DNA of 64,000 nucleotides. It comes from JAXGXJ01 sp963816155. Its GTDB lineage: Bacteria > Actinomycetota > Thermoleophilia > RBG-16-64-13. Each line of letters opens with the position of its first letter. Positions within the stretch are counted from its first letter, which is position 1. Where the stretch lies: contig CAWFJE010000010.1 of the NCBI GenBank assembly GCA_963816155.1, positions 62,001-126,000 on the forward strand, given 5' to 3'. The translations under genes and the position numbers were made by a program. This document shows positions 11,075 through 20,593 of the stretch, one piece after another. The notes beneath the pieces were generated by a model. The model worked only from the letters and a program-made list of their open reading frames with translations, did no database searches and had not been told where the DNA came from.

Positions 11075-12018
11075 CGATGGAGTAAGGAAGGCCAGTACTC
11101 GATACCGGCGAACTCGGTCGCCACGAGGGTGCCTGCCTGCCCTTCCATGATGGCCACGGCGTCCTCCAGAGCGCCGATGCCGGCGCGTCCGCCGGTGGCG
11201 CGGGCGAAGTCACAGGCCGCCTCTACCTTCGGCCCCATCGACCCCTCCGCAAAGCTGAGCTTATCCAGTTCGTCGGGGTGCGCCCTATGTATGGCACGCG
11301 CGGAGGTGCTGCCCCAGTCCTCCCACACGGCATCGGCGTCGGTCAGCATGAGGTAGAAGCCGGCCCTCAGAGACTGTGCGAGGAGAGCCCCGGCGTGATC
11401 CTTGTCTATGACCGCTTCCACTCCCACGAGCACGCCGTCGGCCGTGAGCATGGTGGGGATGCCCCCGCCCCCCGTACAGATCACGATGGCTCCCCGCTCG
11501 AGCAGCCACTCTACGGCCCGGATCTCGAAGATCCGCTTGGGCCGCGGGGAAGGAACCAGCCGTCGGAAAGAACCATTGTCCTCTCCGATGCTCCAACCAT
11601 GCTCGCGTGCGAGACGCTCGGCCTCCTCTCGGGGATACTGCGGACCGATGGGTTTGGAGGGTCTTTCGAAAGCGGGGTCGGTCGGATCGACCTCCACCTG
11701 AGTGAGTAGTGTGGCGAAGGGCACTTCCTCGGGCAGGATATTGCCCAACTCCTGCTCGATCATGTAGCCGATCATGCCTTCAGACTCGGCACCCAAGACA
11801 TCCAGGGTATAGGCCTCGACTCCGGTGTAAGCAGCCGCCTCGAGCGCCAGCAGCCCCACCTGGGGACCGTTGCCGTGGGTGATGGCGAGACTGTGGTCGC
11901 GAGCCAACGGCGCCAGCGCTCGGGCCGCGACCCTGACGTTCTCACGCTGATTATGCCCCGTCAGCGGTTGGCCGCGCTTGAGGAGAGCGTTGCCCCCCAG
12001 TGCCACCACGATCCTCAT
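11071..12018 (-). CDS. arcC: Carbamate kinase
   Basis: Carbamate kinase interconverts ADP plus carbamoyl phosphate and ATP plus carbamate. The 315-residue protein begins MRIVVALGGNALLKRGQP, has the ITHGNGPQVGLL nucleotide/substrate loop, the GGGGIPTM segment and LTDADAVWEDWG. Its length fits the family. AAGGAGGC lies before the ATG. No arginine deiminase or ornithine transcarbamylase gene is nearby, so it is not in an arc operon here; the position close to carB is suggestive but unproven. It sits between a PH-like membrane protein gene and the M48 protease. Confidence 0.93.
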   Translation of the reverse strand: MRIVVALGGNALLKRGQPLTGHNQRENVRVAARALAPLARDHSLAITHGNGPQVGLLALEAAAYTGVEAYTLDVLGAESEGMIGYMIEQELGNILPEEVPFATLLTQVEVDPTDPAFERPSKPIGPQYPREEAERLAREHGWSIGEDNGSFRRLVPSPRPKRIFEIRAVEWLLERGAIVICTGGGGIPTMLTADGVLVGVEAVIDKDHAGALLAQSLRAGFYLMLTDADAVWEDWGSTSARAIHRAHPDELDKLSFAEGSMGPKVEAACDFARATGGRAGIGALEDAVAIMEGQAGTLVATEFAGIEYWPSLLHR

Positions 12019-12035
12019 GCGCCTCCTTCAGGAGA

Positions 12036-12572
12036 TCACGTGAATCTTGTGCTTTCGCCCCGTAGCGCGCTTAGAAGTTCATCCGGCCTCTGAGTGCCGA
12101 TGAGTATGCGGCTGCCGTCGGTGAGGGTCAACTGGACGCCCCGATTGCCAAAGGCGTTGTATGCCCTGCCGTCCGTTCCTGTCCGGACGCCCCAGCCCCC
12201 GAACTCTTTCATGGGCGAATACTCGCGGGTCTCAGCCGCCGCGATATCGCGCAGCGGGATCCTCCGGGAACGAAAGGGCACGAACCTGACCGTGAGCAGG
12301 CCAGGACCCACCTCGGTCACCAGGCGCATGATGACCGCGAACACGGGGATGCCGATGCCGAAAACGATGGTCAGCGCCCATGCCAGCCAATCGGGTATGG
12401 GCTCGCTCCCCTGGGGATGGCCCAAGAGTATCTGCTGACCGAACTGCCACCATATGACACCCGTGGCGATGAGCACGGGCACCCAGAAGAACCAGTGCCG
12501 GAAGCGCTGACTCTCGTGAAAGAGTCGGCCCTCCTCGCCCTGAAGCACTACCTTGCCGCCCTCGCTGCCCAT
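12036..12572 (-). CDS. Two-helix membrane protein of unknown function (DUF6141-like)
   Basis: The 178-residue protein has a short hydrophilic N-terminus, a transmembrane segment (FWVPVLIATGVIWWQFG), a second one (LAWALTIVFGIGIPVFAVIM) and a C-terminal soluble domain. That domain contains RSRRIPLRDIAAAETREYSPMKEFGGWGVR, GRAYNAFGNRGVQLTL and RILIGTQRPDELLSAL. This arrangement resembles PH-like membrane proteins; I cannot assign a function. ATG 12572 is chosen because AGGTCGAGGT precedes it. The gene ends 17 bases before arcC, so DUF-arcC-protease may be one transcript. Confidence 0.7.
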   Translation of the reverse strand: MGSEGGKVVLQGEEGRLFHESQRFRHWFFWVPVLIATGVIWWQFGQQILLGHPQGSEPIPDWLAWALTIVFGIGIPVFAVIMRLVTEVGPGLLTVRFVPFRSRRIPLRDIAAAETREYSPMKEFGGWGVRTGTDGRAYNAFGNRGVQLTLTDGSRILIGTQRPDELLSALRGESTRFT

Positions 12573-12708
12573 ACCTCGACCTCGTGACTGAACATGTACC
12601 GGCCGCGTGCCGCACCCGGCGCTGGAAGAGGCAAGGTTAGACCACCAGCCGCCTTTCGCCAACCGCCGTCCGCAGCGCGCACGGCAAAGTAGATACACTG
12701 GCATCCTC

Positions 12709-13995
12709 ATGAGAGCTGATAACAGAGACCGTGTCGCCGCCAGACGGACCCGTTGGGCCTGGTACTCCTATGATTTCGGCAACACGGCCGTGGAGTTCGC
12801 CATCCCCCTCTATCTGACCGTATGGATAGTGAACGACCTGGGTGTATCGGCTGTAACCTTTGGATTGGCCACCGCCATCTCCTCGTGGGCCATCGGTCTG
12901 AGCGGCCCCTTCATCGGCGTCAATGCGGATGAGAAGGGAAGGCGCCGCTTCTGGTTCATGATCTCGGTGCTGGTGGCCGGCGTTCTCCTGGCTTCCGTGA
13001 GCATCCTCCCCCACACACGGAGCGGAGAGATCACGGCCGTGCTCATCATCGCCATGGTGGCCAACTACTTCTTCCAGCTATCGAGTCTCATATACAACGC
13101 CTCGATGTTGAGCGCGGCCGGAAAAGGCAACGTGGTCAGCCTTTCCTCGCGGGGTATGGCGCTCAGCTTCGCAGGCGGTGCCGTGGGCATAGGTTTGATC
13201 GAACTGGTCATCTCCGGCCGGCTCATCCCGGGAGTCAGCGGCAGGGGCTACGCCCTCATCCCCGCGGCTCTGGTCTTCCTGGCCTGCGCCGTCCCCAGTA
13301 TGTTCACCGACCGCCTTTGGCAGAAGAAGCCCGAGAATGACTCCGTACCCTCGGGTACGCTGCTCCAGCGCATGACAGAACTATGGAGGGAATCAGCGCG
13401 AGAACACAAAGCGGGCTGGTTTCTGGGCGGCTACTTCGCACTCAACTCCGCCATCACCGGCCTCACTCTTTATCTTCCGCTTCACATAGGGGCGGAGACC
13501 GGCGCGGAAGGCCTGGCCATGCTGGGAGTGTTCGCACCCGTGGGTATCTGCTCGGCCCTCGGAGCATTGATCGTGGCCCGGATGAAGCCTGATCAAACGA
13601 TGGTGAGACGCATCATCCTCTGGGGCCTCACCCTACTGGGAGTCAACGCACTCGTATTCAGCTACGTGAACGCGGTACCCGCGGTGATACTGTTCGCCTC
13701 TCTGCACGGGCTCTTCTCGGGCGCCCTCGTGCCGACCGTACGCGGCGCCTTCTCCTTGACCTTCCGCGCCGACTACCAAGCGCTCGCCTTCGGCCTCTTC
13801 GGGGCGGTACAGCGAGTATCACAAGGGCTCGGCGCCGCTCTTGCCCCCCTTGCCGGCGCGGCCGCGGGTGAGGGAGCAACCTCTGCAGGCATCGCCGCCA
13901 TGGGGGTGGTAGCCCTTGTCGGGGTGCCGCTCTTCGCCCGTTGGCGCCTTGACCCGTCGGCCGAAGGCGACCTCCCCGTGGACCAAGTCGCCTGA
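12709..13995 (+). CDS. UMF1-family MFS transporter
   Basis: The 428-residue, roughly 12-helix protein begins with the signature of the UMF1/Atg22-like branch of the major facilitator superfamily, WAWYSYDFGNTAVEFAIPLYL, and has the cytoplasmic loop GVNADEKGRRRFW between helices 2 and 3. The substrate is unknown. No good ribosome site precedes the ATG; a TACACT box ends nine bases before it, so a very short leader is possible. It is transcribed divergently from the membrane protein gene at 12572. Confidence 0.82.
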   Translation: MRADNRDRVAARRTRWAWYSYDFGNTAVEFAIPLYLTVWIVNDLGVSAVTFGLATAISSWAIGLSGPFIGVNADEKGRRRFWFMISVLVAGVLLASVSILPHTRSGEITAVLIIAMVANYFFQLSSLIYNASMLSAAGKGNVVSLSSRGMALSFAGGAVGIGLIELVISGRLIPGVSGRGYALIPAALVFLACAVPSMFTDRLWQKKPENDSVPSGTLLQRMTELWRESAREHKAGWFLGGYFALNSAITGLTLYLPLHIGAETGAEGLAMLGVFAPVGICSALGALIVARMKPDQTMVRRIILWGLTLLGVNALVFSYVNAVPAVILFASLHGLFSGALVPTVRGAFSLTFRADYQALAFGLFGAVQRVSQGLGAALAPLAGAAAGEGATSAGIAAMGVVALVGVPLFARWRLDPSAEGDLPVDQVA

Positions 13996-14041
13996 CGGAC
14001 GGAGACGAGCCCCAACCCCGGAGCGTGTCGGAACCGCCGCC

Positions 14042-15346
14042 CTACGAACCGGCCGTCATCGCCTCCGCACACTGCAGCATGACGTCGAACAGATCGGCCA
14101 GATCGTCCTCGTCCACACAGGATATGGCCACGCGGATATCGGTTTCACTGGTGGAGATGACGCCCACGCCATACTCGTTCAGCAATCGCACCCGATACTC
14201 TTCGGCATCGAGTCCGTTCAGACGCACGCAGAGGAAGTAGCCGGAGTTGAACGGATAGAGCTGCCACGCATCGCCGAAGCGAGGATCGGCCAAGATGGCC
14301 TTCGCCGTGGCGGCGCGGCGCTCGAGTACGGCTCCGCGCTCTGCCTTCTGCGCTGTGTAGGCCGGATCGGCCATGGCACGTACTATCAGTTCCTGAGAGA
14401 GGTTGGAAGCGTTCGAGATGGTCCCCCGGATGATACCGGCGGTCTTCTTCTCCAGCGCCTCGTAGGCGCCGGTGCCGCCCTTGACGCCGTACGTGATGAA
14501 GGCCACCCGTAGACCCCAGGCGAAGTCCTCCTTGGAGGCCCCGTCGAGTTTGATGCCCAGCAGGCGCGGATGGGCGTCGGCCAGGCGCGAGAACAGTGAT
14601 TCCCGCATGGCTTCCTCGTCGTAGAAGAGGCCGAAGTAGGCGTCGTCGCACATGGCCACCACATCGCAGCCAGCTTCGGCCGTCTCCACCAGAGCGTCTC
14701 GGATCTGGTCCGCTTCGGCGGGCGTGATGGAGTACCCGGTGGGATTGTTGGGGAAGTTGAACAGCACTGTCACTTTGCCCCGCCCGGCATTCTCAGCCAG
14801 CACCCGACGGAAACCGTCGATGTCGAAGCCGCTCTCCAGGTCGAGCAGGGGATAGCGTACGACCTCGGCCCCTCGCCGAACGGCGAACACCATCAGGTAG
14901 TTGCCCCACAACTTGTCGGGCATGAGCACAACGTCTCCTGGTCCGACGAACATGTCGGCCGCCGTGCTCAGGCCGTGGGTGATGCCCGTCGTGACCACCG
15001 GCAGGCTGATGGAGGCCGCGCCGAGGGAGGGGTTCTTCTTGCCGATCTCGACCTTCCAGGCCGCCCGCAGGTCTGCGCGTCCGTACGCGGACGCATAAGG
15101 AAGCACCATATCGGGGTCAAGGTCGCACAGATGACGCGTGATGGCGGCGAGGCTCATGGAGCGCTTCGACTCCCGCGCCTCTCCGATGGTCGCGTTGTAA
15201 CGCGTGGCCTTCTTGCTGGCCTCTGCCGTCTGCGTCAGGATGCCCTTGGGGAAATAGAGTTGTTTGCCTAGGTCGGAGAACATCCGCATCACCGCTGGGG
15301 CATGCGCCTCTATGACCTCGTTGGCCTCGACTGCCAGTGGATTCAT
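14042..15346 (-). CDS. PLP-dependent aminotransferase class I/II
   Basis: The 434-residue protein belongs to fold-type I aminotransferases. Recognisable parts are FNFPNNPTGYSIT (substrate/PLP region), MCDDAYFGLFYDE (PLP-ring Asp and Tyr) and the Schiff-base lysine in LDGASKEDFAWGLR at about residue 270. The C-terminal domain has the arginine-containing IRVAISCVDEDDL. The likely substrate is an aliphatic or acidic amino acid, but sequence alone does not decide it. ATG 15346 follows GGAGGAAG. It follows pckG by 37 bases on the same strand and is probably co-transcribed. Confidence 0.85.
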   Translation of the reverse strand: MNPLAVEANEVIEAHAPAVMRMFSDLGKQLYFPKGILTQTAEASKKATRYNATIGEARESKRSMSLAAITRHLCDLDPDMVLPYASAYGRADLRAAWKVEIGKKNPSLGAASISLPVVTTGITHGLSTAADMFVGPGDVVLMPDKLWGNYLMVFAVRRGAEVVRYPLLDLESGFDIDGFRRVLAENAGRGKVTVLFNFPNNPTGYSITPAEADQIRDALVETAEAGCDVVAMCDDAYFGLFYDEEAMRESLFSRLADAHPRLLGIKLDGASKEDFAWGLRVAFITYGVKGGTGAYEALEKKTAGIIRGTISNASNLSQELIVRAMADPAYTAQKAERGAVLERRAATAKAILADPRFGDAWQLYPFNSGYFLCVRLNGLDAEEYRVRLLNEYGVGVISTSETDIRVAISCVDEDDLADLFDVMLQCAEAMTAGS

Positions 15347-15383
15347 GGTCTTCCTCCGGATGCGTTGCTGGACCCGACGCCGA

Positions 15384-17201
15384 CTATGCCTCCGCCAGCC
15401 GCTCTTCGATGGCGGCCAGTTGCCTCCGTAGCGCCTCGGGCAACCTGTCACCGAACTGATCGTAGAACTCAGCTAGACCCTCTACTTCCCTCTTCCACCC
15501 CTCGACATCCACGGTGAGCAGCCGCTCGAGGTCCTCCAGGGGTAGATCCAATCCGCTGAGGTCGAGAGCATCAGTGGTGGGCAGGTTCCCGATGGGAGTC
15601 GCCACCGCTTCACCGGCACCCTCCACGCGTTCGAATATCCACTTCAACACGCGGCTGTTCTCGCCATAGCCAGGCCACAGCCAGTGACCGTCATCGCCAC
15701 GCTGGAACCAGTTGACGAAGAAGACTTTGGGTAACTTCGCAGGGTCGGTGCGTTCGCCCAGGGACAACCAGTGGGCGAAGTAGTCACCCATGTTGTACCC
15801 GCAGAAAGGCAGCATGGCGAAGGGGTCGTGCCGAAGCACGCCGGCTTTGCCCAGAGCGGCCGCGGTGGTCTCCGACCCGGCGGCCGAGCCCATGAAGACG
15901 CCATGCTCCCAGTCGAAAGCCTCGTTCACGAGGGGTACCGTGACCGCCCGCCGGCCCCCGAAGAGGATGGCCGAGATGGGCACTCCCTCGGGGTTCTGCC
16001 ACTCGGGATCCAACACCGGGCACTGCTCGGCAGGGGCCGTGAAGCGCGAGTTGGCGTGAGCCGCCTTATGATCGGAGTCGGGAGCCCAGTCCCTGCCCTC
16101 CCAATCGATGAGATGTGCCGGAGCCTTGACACCCATGTCCTCCCACCACACGTCGCCCTCATCGGTGAGGGCCGTGTTGGTGAAGATACAGTCGCGAAGC
16201 AGCGAGTCCATGGCGTGGGGGTTGGAATCGTACGACGTGCCCGGCGCCACCCCGAAGAAGCCCGTCTCGGGATTGACGGCATAGAGCCGGCCGTCGGCGC
16301 CGAGGCGCATCCAGGCGATGTCATCGCCAACCGTGGTCACCTTCCAGCCCGGAAGTGTGGGCTGCATCATGGCCAGGTTGGTCTTGCCGCAGGCGCTCGG
16401 GAACGCGGCCGCCACGTAGTGCTTCTTGCCCTCGGGCGAGGTCAGACCCAGGATGAGCATGTGCTCGGCAAGCCAACCCTCCTGCTTCGCCAGGACCGAC
16501 GCTATGCGCAGGGCCAGGCACTTCTTGCCCAGAAGCGCGTTACCGCCGTAGCCCGATCCGTAGGACCAGATGGACGGGTCCTCGGGGAAGTGCACGATGA
16601 ATTTGTGCTTGGGGTCTCGCTCACAAGGCCAAGCGACGTCCTTCTGGAAGGGCTCCAGAGGCGCGCCCACCGAGTGCAGACAGGGAATGAACCGACCGCA
16701 CTCGCCGAGGGCCTCCAGAACCTTGCTGCCCGTACGCGTCATGATCATCATGTTCGCGACCACGTAGGGGGAATCCGTGACCTCGATGCCTATCTGAGAG
16801 AACGGCGAGCCGATGGGGCCCATGGAGAAGGGGATGATGTACATCGTCCGCCCTTCCATGCTGCGGTTGAAAAGCCGCCCCATCTTGAGCTTCATCTCCC
16901 GTGCCGACGCCCAGTTGTTGGTCGGTCCGGCCTCGATCTGCTCAGTGGTGGCGATATAGGTGCGTTCCTCCACCCGGGCTACATCACTGGGGTGCGAGCG
17001 CGCCAGATAACTGTCTGGACGCAGGGTGTCGTTCAGCTTCGTGAAGGTGCCCTTCTCCACAAGAAGATCGCACATGCGCTGGTATTCCTCGGGGGAGCCG
17101 TCGCAGAGGTACACGTCGTCCGGTCTGCACAGTTCGGCCACGTCTCTCAGCCAGGTCAGCAGTTCCTTGTGTTGAGTGAGAGCATCAAAACCCTGCGTCA
17201 T
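15384..17201 (-). CDS. pckG: Phosphoenolpyruvate carboxykinase (GTP)
   Basis: This enzyme interconverts oxaloacetate plus GTP and PEP plus CO2 plus GDP. At 605 residues it has the length of the GTP-dependent class. It contains the kinase loop FPSACGKTNLAMM at about residue 270 with the hyper-reactive Cys, the metal-site region VTTVGDDIAWMRLG, and the GTP-pocket region FFVNWFQRGDDGHWLWPGYG. GGGAGTAGGG precedes the ATG. Together with fba upstream on the same strand it suggests a gluconeogenic or anaplerotic role. Confidence 0.95.
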   Translation of the reverse strand: MTQGFDALTQHKELLTWLRDVAELCRPDDVYLCDGSPEEYQRMCDLLVEKGTFTKLNDTLRPDSYLARSHPSDVARVEERTYIATTEQIEAGPTNNWASAREMKLKMGRLFNRSMEGRTMYIIPFSMGPIGSPFSQIGIEVTDSPYVVANMMIMTRTGSKVLEALGECGRFIPCLHSVGAPLEPFQKDVAWPCERDPKHKFIVHFPEDPSIWSYGSGYGGNALLGKKCLALRIASVLAKQEGWLAEHMLILGLTSPEGKKHYVAAAFPSACGKTNLAMMQPTLPGWKVTTVGDDIAWMRLGADGRLYAVNPETGFFGVAPGTSYDSNPHAMDSLLRDCIFTNTALTDEGDVWWEDMGVKAPAHLIDWEGRDWAPDSDHKAAHANSRFTAPAEQCPVLDPEWQNPEGVPISAILFGGRRAVTVPLVNEAFDWEHGVFMGSAAGSETTAAALGKAGVLRHDPFAMLPFCGYNMGDYFAHWLSLGERTDPAKLPKVFFVNWFQRGDDGHWLWPGYGENSRVLKWIFERVEGAGEAVATPIGNLPTTDALDLSGLDLPLEDLERLLTVDVEGWKREVEGLAEFYDQFGDRLPEALRRQLAAIEERLAEA

Positions 17202-17272
17202 CCCTACTCCCTTTCACGCTTCCTACACTGATGCCGGTCGATACGAGCACAATATCTTACCTTAGCGCCGGT

Positions 17273-18226
17273 TCAGGAGCCCGCGACTGCCTTCCGCACC
17301 TCGTCCAGCATGCCCGCAGAGCCCAGCTTCTCGTTCTTGTGAGCGATGAACTTGGCGTACTCAGCTATGAAGACCTTGCCAGGGTCACGCAGATCGAACT
17401 TCTCCGGCGAGTCGCGGAAGAACTCCCTATGCACACGCGTCCATACCAAGCGCCCGTCGGTGTCGATGTTCACCTTGGTGACTCCCAGGGGCACCGCGCG
17501 TGCAAACTCGTCCTCGTCGACTCCCTTAGCTCCCTTGAGCGCCCCACCCGCCTCGTTGATGCGACGGACCTCTTCCTGGGGTACGGAGGAAGAGCCGTGC
17601 ATCACCAGGGGGAAGCCGGGCAGGCGCCGCTGGATCTCCGCGGCCACGTCGAGACGCAACCCCTGTTGACCCGTGAACTTGTAAGCGCCGTGGCTCGTGC
17701 CGATGGCTACAGCCAGACTGTCACACCCGGACTCGCGCACGAACTCCTCGGCCTCGTCGGGGTCGGTGAGATGGGCGTTCTTCTCCTCCACCTTGACGTG
17801 CTCTTCCACGCCGCCCAACTGCCCCAGTTCGGCTTCCACAGATATGCCTCGCGCGTGAGCAGCTTCGACCACCTCGCGGGTGATGCGGATGTTGCCTTCG
17901 AGCGGCTCGTGAGAGGCGTCTATCATCACCGACGAGTAGAAGCCGCTCTCGATACAGTCGAGGGCCGACTCGAGATCGCCGTGGTCGAGATGCACGGCGA
18001 ATACGGCTTCGGGGAACATGGCGTCGGCCGCCTTGATGATGGCCTCCAACATGCGTTTGTCGGCGTAGGAACGCGCCCCCTTCGAGATCTGGATGATGAA
18101 CGGAGCCTGTGACTCCAGGTTCCCCCTGAAGAGACCCAGAGTCTGTTCCATATTGTTGATGTTGTAGGCACCCACAGCGAACCTGCCGTAAGCGACCTTG
18201 AACAGCTCTCTTGTAGTGATAATCAT
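17273..18226 (-). CDS. fba: Class II fructose-bisphosphate aldolase
   Basis: This zinc-dependent aldolase has 317 residues. Motifs are AYNINNMEQT near the N-terminus, AVHLDHGDLESALDCIESG (zinc and catalytic region, about residue 80), IDASHEPLEGNI, and LVMHGSSSVPQEEV. ATG 18226 has GGGAG upstream and is preferred over an in-frame GTG two codons earlier. A tagatose-bisphosphate specificity cannot be excluded, but no sugar-utilisation genes are adjacent. It lies upstream of pckG with a 71-base gap. Confidence 0.9.
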   Translation of the reverse strand: MIITTRELFKVAYGRFAVGAYNINNMEQTLGLFRGNLESQAPFIIQISKGARSYADKRMLEAIIKAADAMFPEAVFAVHLDHGDLESALDCIESGFYSSVMIDASHEPLEGNIRITREVVEAAHARGISVEAELGQLGGVEEHVKVEEKNAHLTDPDEAEEFVRESGCDSLAVAIGTSHGAYKFTGQQGLRLDVAAEIQRRLPGFPLVMHGSSSVPQEEVRRINEAGGALKGAKGVDEDEFARAVPLGVTKVNIDTDGRLVWTRVHREFFRDSPEKFDLRDPGKVFIAEYAKFIAHKNEKLGSAGMLDEVRKAVAGS

Positions 18227-18258
18227 GCCCACTCCCGCCTGTCTTGGTCCGTGCGCAC

Positions 18259-18264
18259 ATCTTA
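18259..18264 (-). promoter_or_regulatory. Possible -10 box of fba
   Basis: TAAGAT on the minus strand lies about 33 bases upstream of the fba ATG. The -35 region is weak, so this is tentative. The surrounding 307-bp divergent intergenic region (18227-18533) shows no other gene. Confidence 0.35.
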
Positions 18265-18396
18265 CAGGATTGTCTTACCCGCTCGAAAACGCCTCCGATA
18301 CGCGGCCGGGTATTGGGTACGTGGGACGCGCCGGGACCGAGGTCGGCGCCCCGCGGCTCTCTCGGCTCGGCGCCCAGTCCCAGTGGCAACGAACGC

Positions 18397-18425
18397 TTGA
18401 CATGTTCCCTGCCGACGGGGAGGAT
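18397..18425 (+). promoter_or_regulatory. Possible promoter of the 18.5-22.4 kb cassette
   Basis: A perfect -35 hexamer TTGACA (18397-18402) is followed after 17 bases by GAGGAT (18420-18425), a weak -10. It is the best promoter candidate in the divergent gap before the NTF2-like gene at 18534. Confidence 0.4.
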
Positions 18426-18533
18426 GCTCGCACGGCCCCGACGTATCCGGGAGTACAAGTGTGCGCCGCGAGACCAGCGGCAGGCGCCCCGCGGATGGAT
18501 GGGCCCCGAAGAAAAGGCGACGAAGGGAGAACC

Positions 18534-18914
18534 ATGAACAGTCACACCGATGGCGCGGCGGAGAGGGTGCGCTCGGTCATGGAGGAGTACGTGGACGCCG
18601 TGTATCGAGCGGACGTGGATGCTCTGAGGCATCTCTTCCACCCCGGCGCGCTCATGGCCGGCTATCTCGGCGAAGAGCTTCTGGTGGGCACTCCGGAGCC
18701 CTTCTTGGCCGACATCGGGGGCCATCCGTCGATGGCCAAGGCCGGCGACCCCTATCGGGCCGACATCACCGGCGTGGAAGCGCAGGGCCGCGCAGCCACA
18801 GCCACCCTCACAGAAACAGGCTTCTTCGGAACGAACCGTTTCGTGAACTACTTCGCGCTCATCGAAGTGGAGGAGCGATGGAAGATCGTCAGCAAGACCT
18901 TCGCCTCGCTTTGA
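18534..18914 (+). CDS. NTF2-like protein, putative lumazine-binding-like family
   Basis: The 126-residue single-domain protein matches the SnoaL/NTF2-like fold family often called Lumazine_bd_2 (PF12893): VMEEYVDAVYRADVDALRHLFHPGALMAG, then TATLTETGFFGTNRFVNYFALIEVEERWKIVSKTF. Such domains bind small hydrophobic ligands; the family's function is unsettled. The ATG follows AAGGGAG. It is the first gene of a tight plus-strand cassette, with its stop two bases before the ThDP-enzyme start. Confidence 0.8.
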   Translation: MNSHTDGAAERVRSVMEEYVDAVYRADVDALRHLFHPGALMAGYLGEELLVGTPEPFLADIGGHPSMAKAGDPYRADITGVEAQGRAATATLTETGFFGTNRFVNYFALIEVEERWKIVSKTFASL

Positions 18915-18916
18915 AG

Positions 18917-20593
18917 ATGTCGAGCGGCAAACAGACCCTGGTCGAGCTGCTCCGCCAGGAAGGCGTCGAGTACGTGTTCGGGATCCCAGGGGCGACCGAG
19001 ATCCAGTTCATGGACGCGCTCGAGGAGGCCTCCGATATCCGCTACATACTCGGCCTACACGAAGTCGTGTGCGCGGGCATGGCCGAGGGCTATGCGCGGG
19101 CCAGCGGCCGCCCAGGATTCCTGAACCTGCACACTGCTCCGGGCCTGGCGGCCGCGACGCCTCTTCTGTACAACGCTCAGTTGGGTCATGTGCCACTGGT
19201 GGTCACCGTGGGCCAGAACGACACCCGCCTGCTGCAGCGCGATCCCCACCTCACGGGCGACATCGTGGGTATGGGCAAGATCCACGCCAAGTGGAGCACC
19301 GAACTGGTGCATGCCCAAGACCTTCCCGTCGTCATCCGGCGAGCCTTCAAGATGGCTGTACAGCCGCCGGCCGGACCGGTGGTCGTGTCCATCCCCCAGA
19401 ACGTGCTGGAGCAGGAACTCGCACCGATGACCCGGCTCCCAGACGCAGGCCTCTGGGACCCCATCTCTCGGCCCCGAGCCGACAGGGCAGCGGTGGCTCG
19501 CGCCGCCGGACTGCTTGCCACCGCCCGTAGCCCGCTCATACTGGTGGAGAGCGGAGTGGCGCGTAGCGAGGCAGTGGAACAGGTCGTTCGCCTGGCGGAA
19601 CTCACCGGCGCGCGCGTCTATCAAAGCTGGATGTCCGATGTCAATTTCCCCGTCTCCCACCCGCAGTATCTGGGAGATATCGATCCGACCAGCCCCCAGG
19701 CCGCCTCAGTGTTGGCGCGAGCCGATGTGCTCGTCGGGGTGGGATGCTCTCTGTTCTCGCATGGCTTCATGCCCGGCGACGCCGAACTCCCTGAGGAGTT
19801 GAAACTCATCCACGTCGACGACGACCCTTGGGAGATCGGCAAGAACCTTCCCACGGAGTGCGGGTTGTTGGGCGACATCAAAGCGACGCTCACTGAACTG
19901 AATCTCGCCCTCCAGGCTGCGCTCTCGGAGAAGGCCCGCGCGTCGATCACGCAGCGTACCCACGAGATCGCGCGGGAGAAAGCCGCGGCCACTGCGCGCT
20001 GGGAGTCGGTGCTGGCCGCCGCCTCCGACTCTTCGCCGGTCCCCATCCCCAAGCTGATGGCAGAACTGCGCAAGGCAGTGGGGACGCAGACCGTGATCGT
20101 GGACGAAGCCTGGTCGGCCTCAGCCGCCCTGCGACAGACCCTCCCCCTGGACGCTCCCGGGACCTTCTTCAGAGCCCGCAAGGGCGGCAGCATCGGGTCG
20201 GGGCTCCCCATGGCCCTGGGCGTCAAGCTGGGCCTGCCTCAGAGGCAGGTGCTCGCGGTGGTGGGCGACGGCAGCGCCGCCTGGTCGATGCAGAGCCTCT
20301 GGACGGCCGCCCGCTACGAGATCCCCGTCACGTTCGTCATCACCAACAACGCCACCTACCGGCAGGTGAAGCTCGTCCGCAAGGCCGTGCTCGGAGACTA
20401 CCCCCTGAATGAACCACACCAGGGCATGGACATCGATAGGCCGGTGATCGACTTCAGCCGACTTGCACAGGCCATGGGCGTGGAGGGAGTGCGGATCGCT
20501 GAGGCAGACGACGTGGCTCCGACTGTGAAGGAAGCTCTGGCGTCCGACAGACCGCGCCTGGTCGAGGTCATGGTCGAGAGCGCGCCTTCGTGA
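18917..20593 (+). CDS. Thiamine diphosphate-dependent decarboxylase/synthase (benzoylformate decarboxylase-like)
   Basis: The 558-residue protein has the three ThDP-enzyme domains. Glu49 in GLHEVVCAGMAEGYA is the cofactor-activating glutamate. NLHTAPGLAAATP carries a His (about residue 72) in the position of the catalytic histidine of benzoylformate decarboxylase. VVGDGSAAW (about 449) starts the diphosphate/Mg motif that continues to ITNNATYRQ. It looks closer to 2-oxoacid decarboxylases than to acetolactate synthase, and no small regulatory subunit follows. The substrate is unknown. The ATG lies two bases after the previous stop and the stop overlaps the next start (GTGA), so translation is coupled through the cassette. 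Confidence 0.85.
   Translation: MSSGKQTLVELLRQEGVEYVFGIPGATEIQFMDALEEASDIRYILGLHEVVCAGMAEGYARASGRPGFLNLHTAPGLAAATPLLYNAQLGHVPLVVTVGQNDTRLLQRDPHLTGDIVGMGKIHAKWSTELVHAQDLPVVIRRAFKMAVQPPAGPVVVSIPQNVLEQELAPMTRLPDAGLWDPISRPRADRAAVARAAGLLATARSPLILVESGVARSEAVEQVVRLAELTGARVYQSWMSDVNFPVSHPQYLGDIDPTSPQAASVLARADVLVGVGCSLFSHGFMPGDAELPEELKLIHVDDDPWEIGKNLPTECGLLGDIKATLTELNLALQAALSEKARASITQRTHEIAREKAAATARWESVLAAASDSSPVPIPKLMAELRKAVGTQTVIVDEAWSASAALRQTLPLDAPGTFFRARKGGSIGSGLPMALGVKLGLPQRQVLAVVGDGSAAWSMQSLWTAARYEIPVTFVITNNATYRQVKLVRKAVLGDYPLNEPHQGMDIDRPVIDFSRLAQAMGVEGVRIAEADDVAPTVKEALASDRPRLVEVMVESAPS

Noticed and set aside
15771..17231. Long plus-strand open frame opposite pckG
   Set aside because: Same antisense artefact; no recognisable domain while pckG is complete.
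18461..18916. ThDP enzyme beginning upstream at 18461
   Set aside because: This would translate the NTF2-like gene in a second frame; the region is Arg/Ser-rich low-complexity and the family N-terminus begins at 18917.
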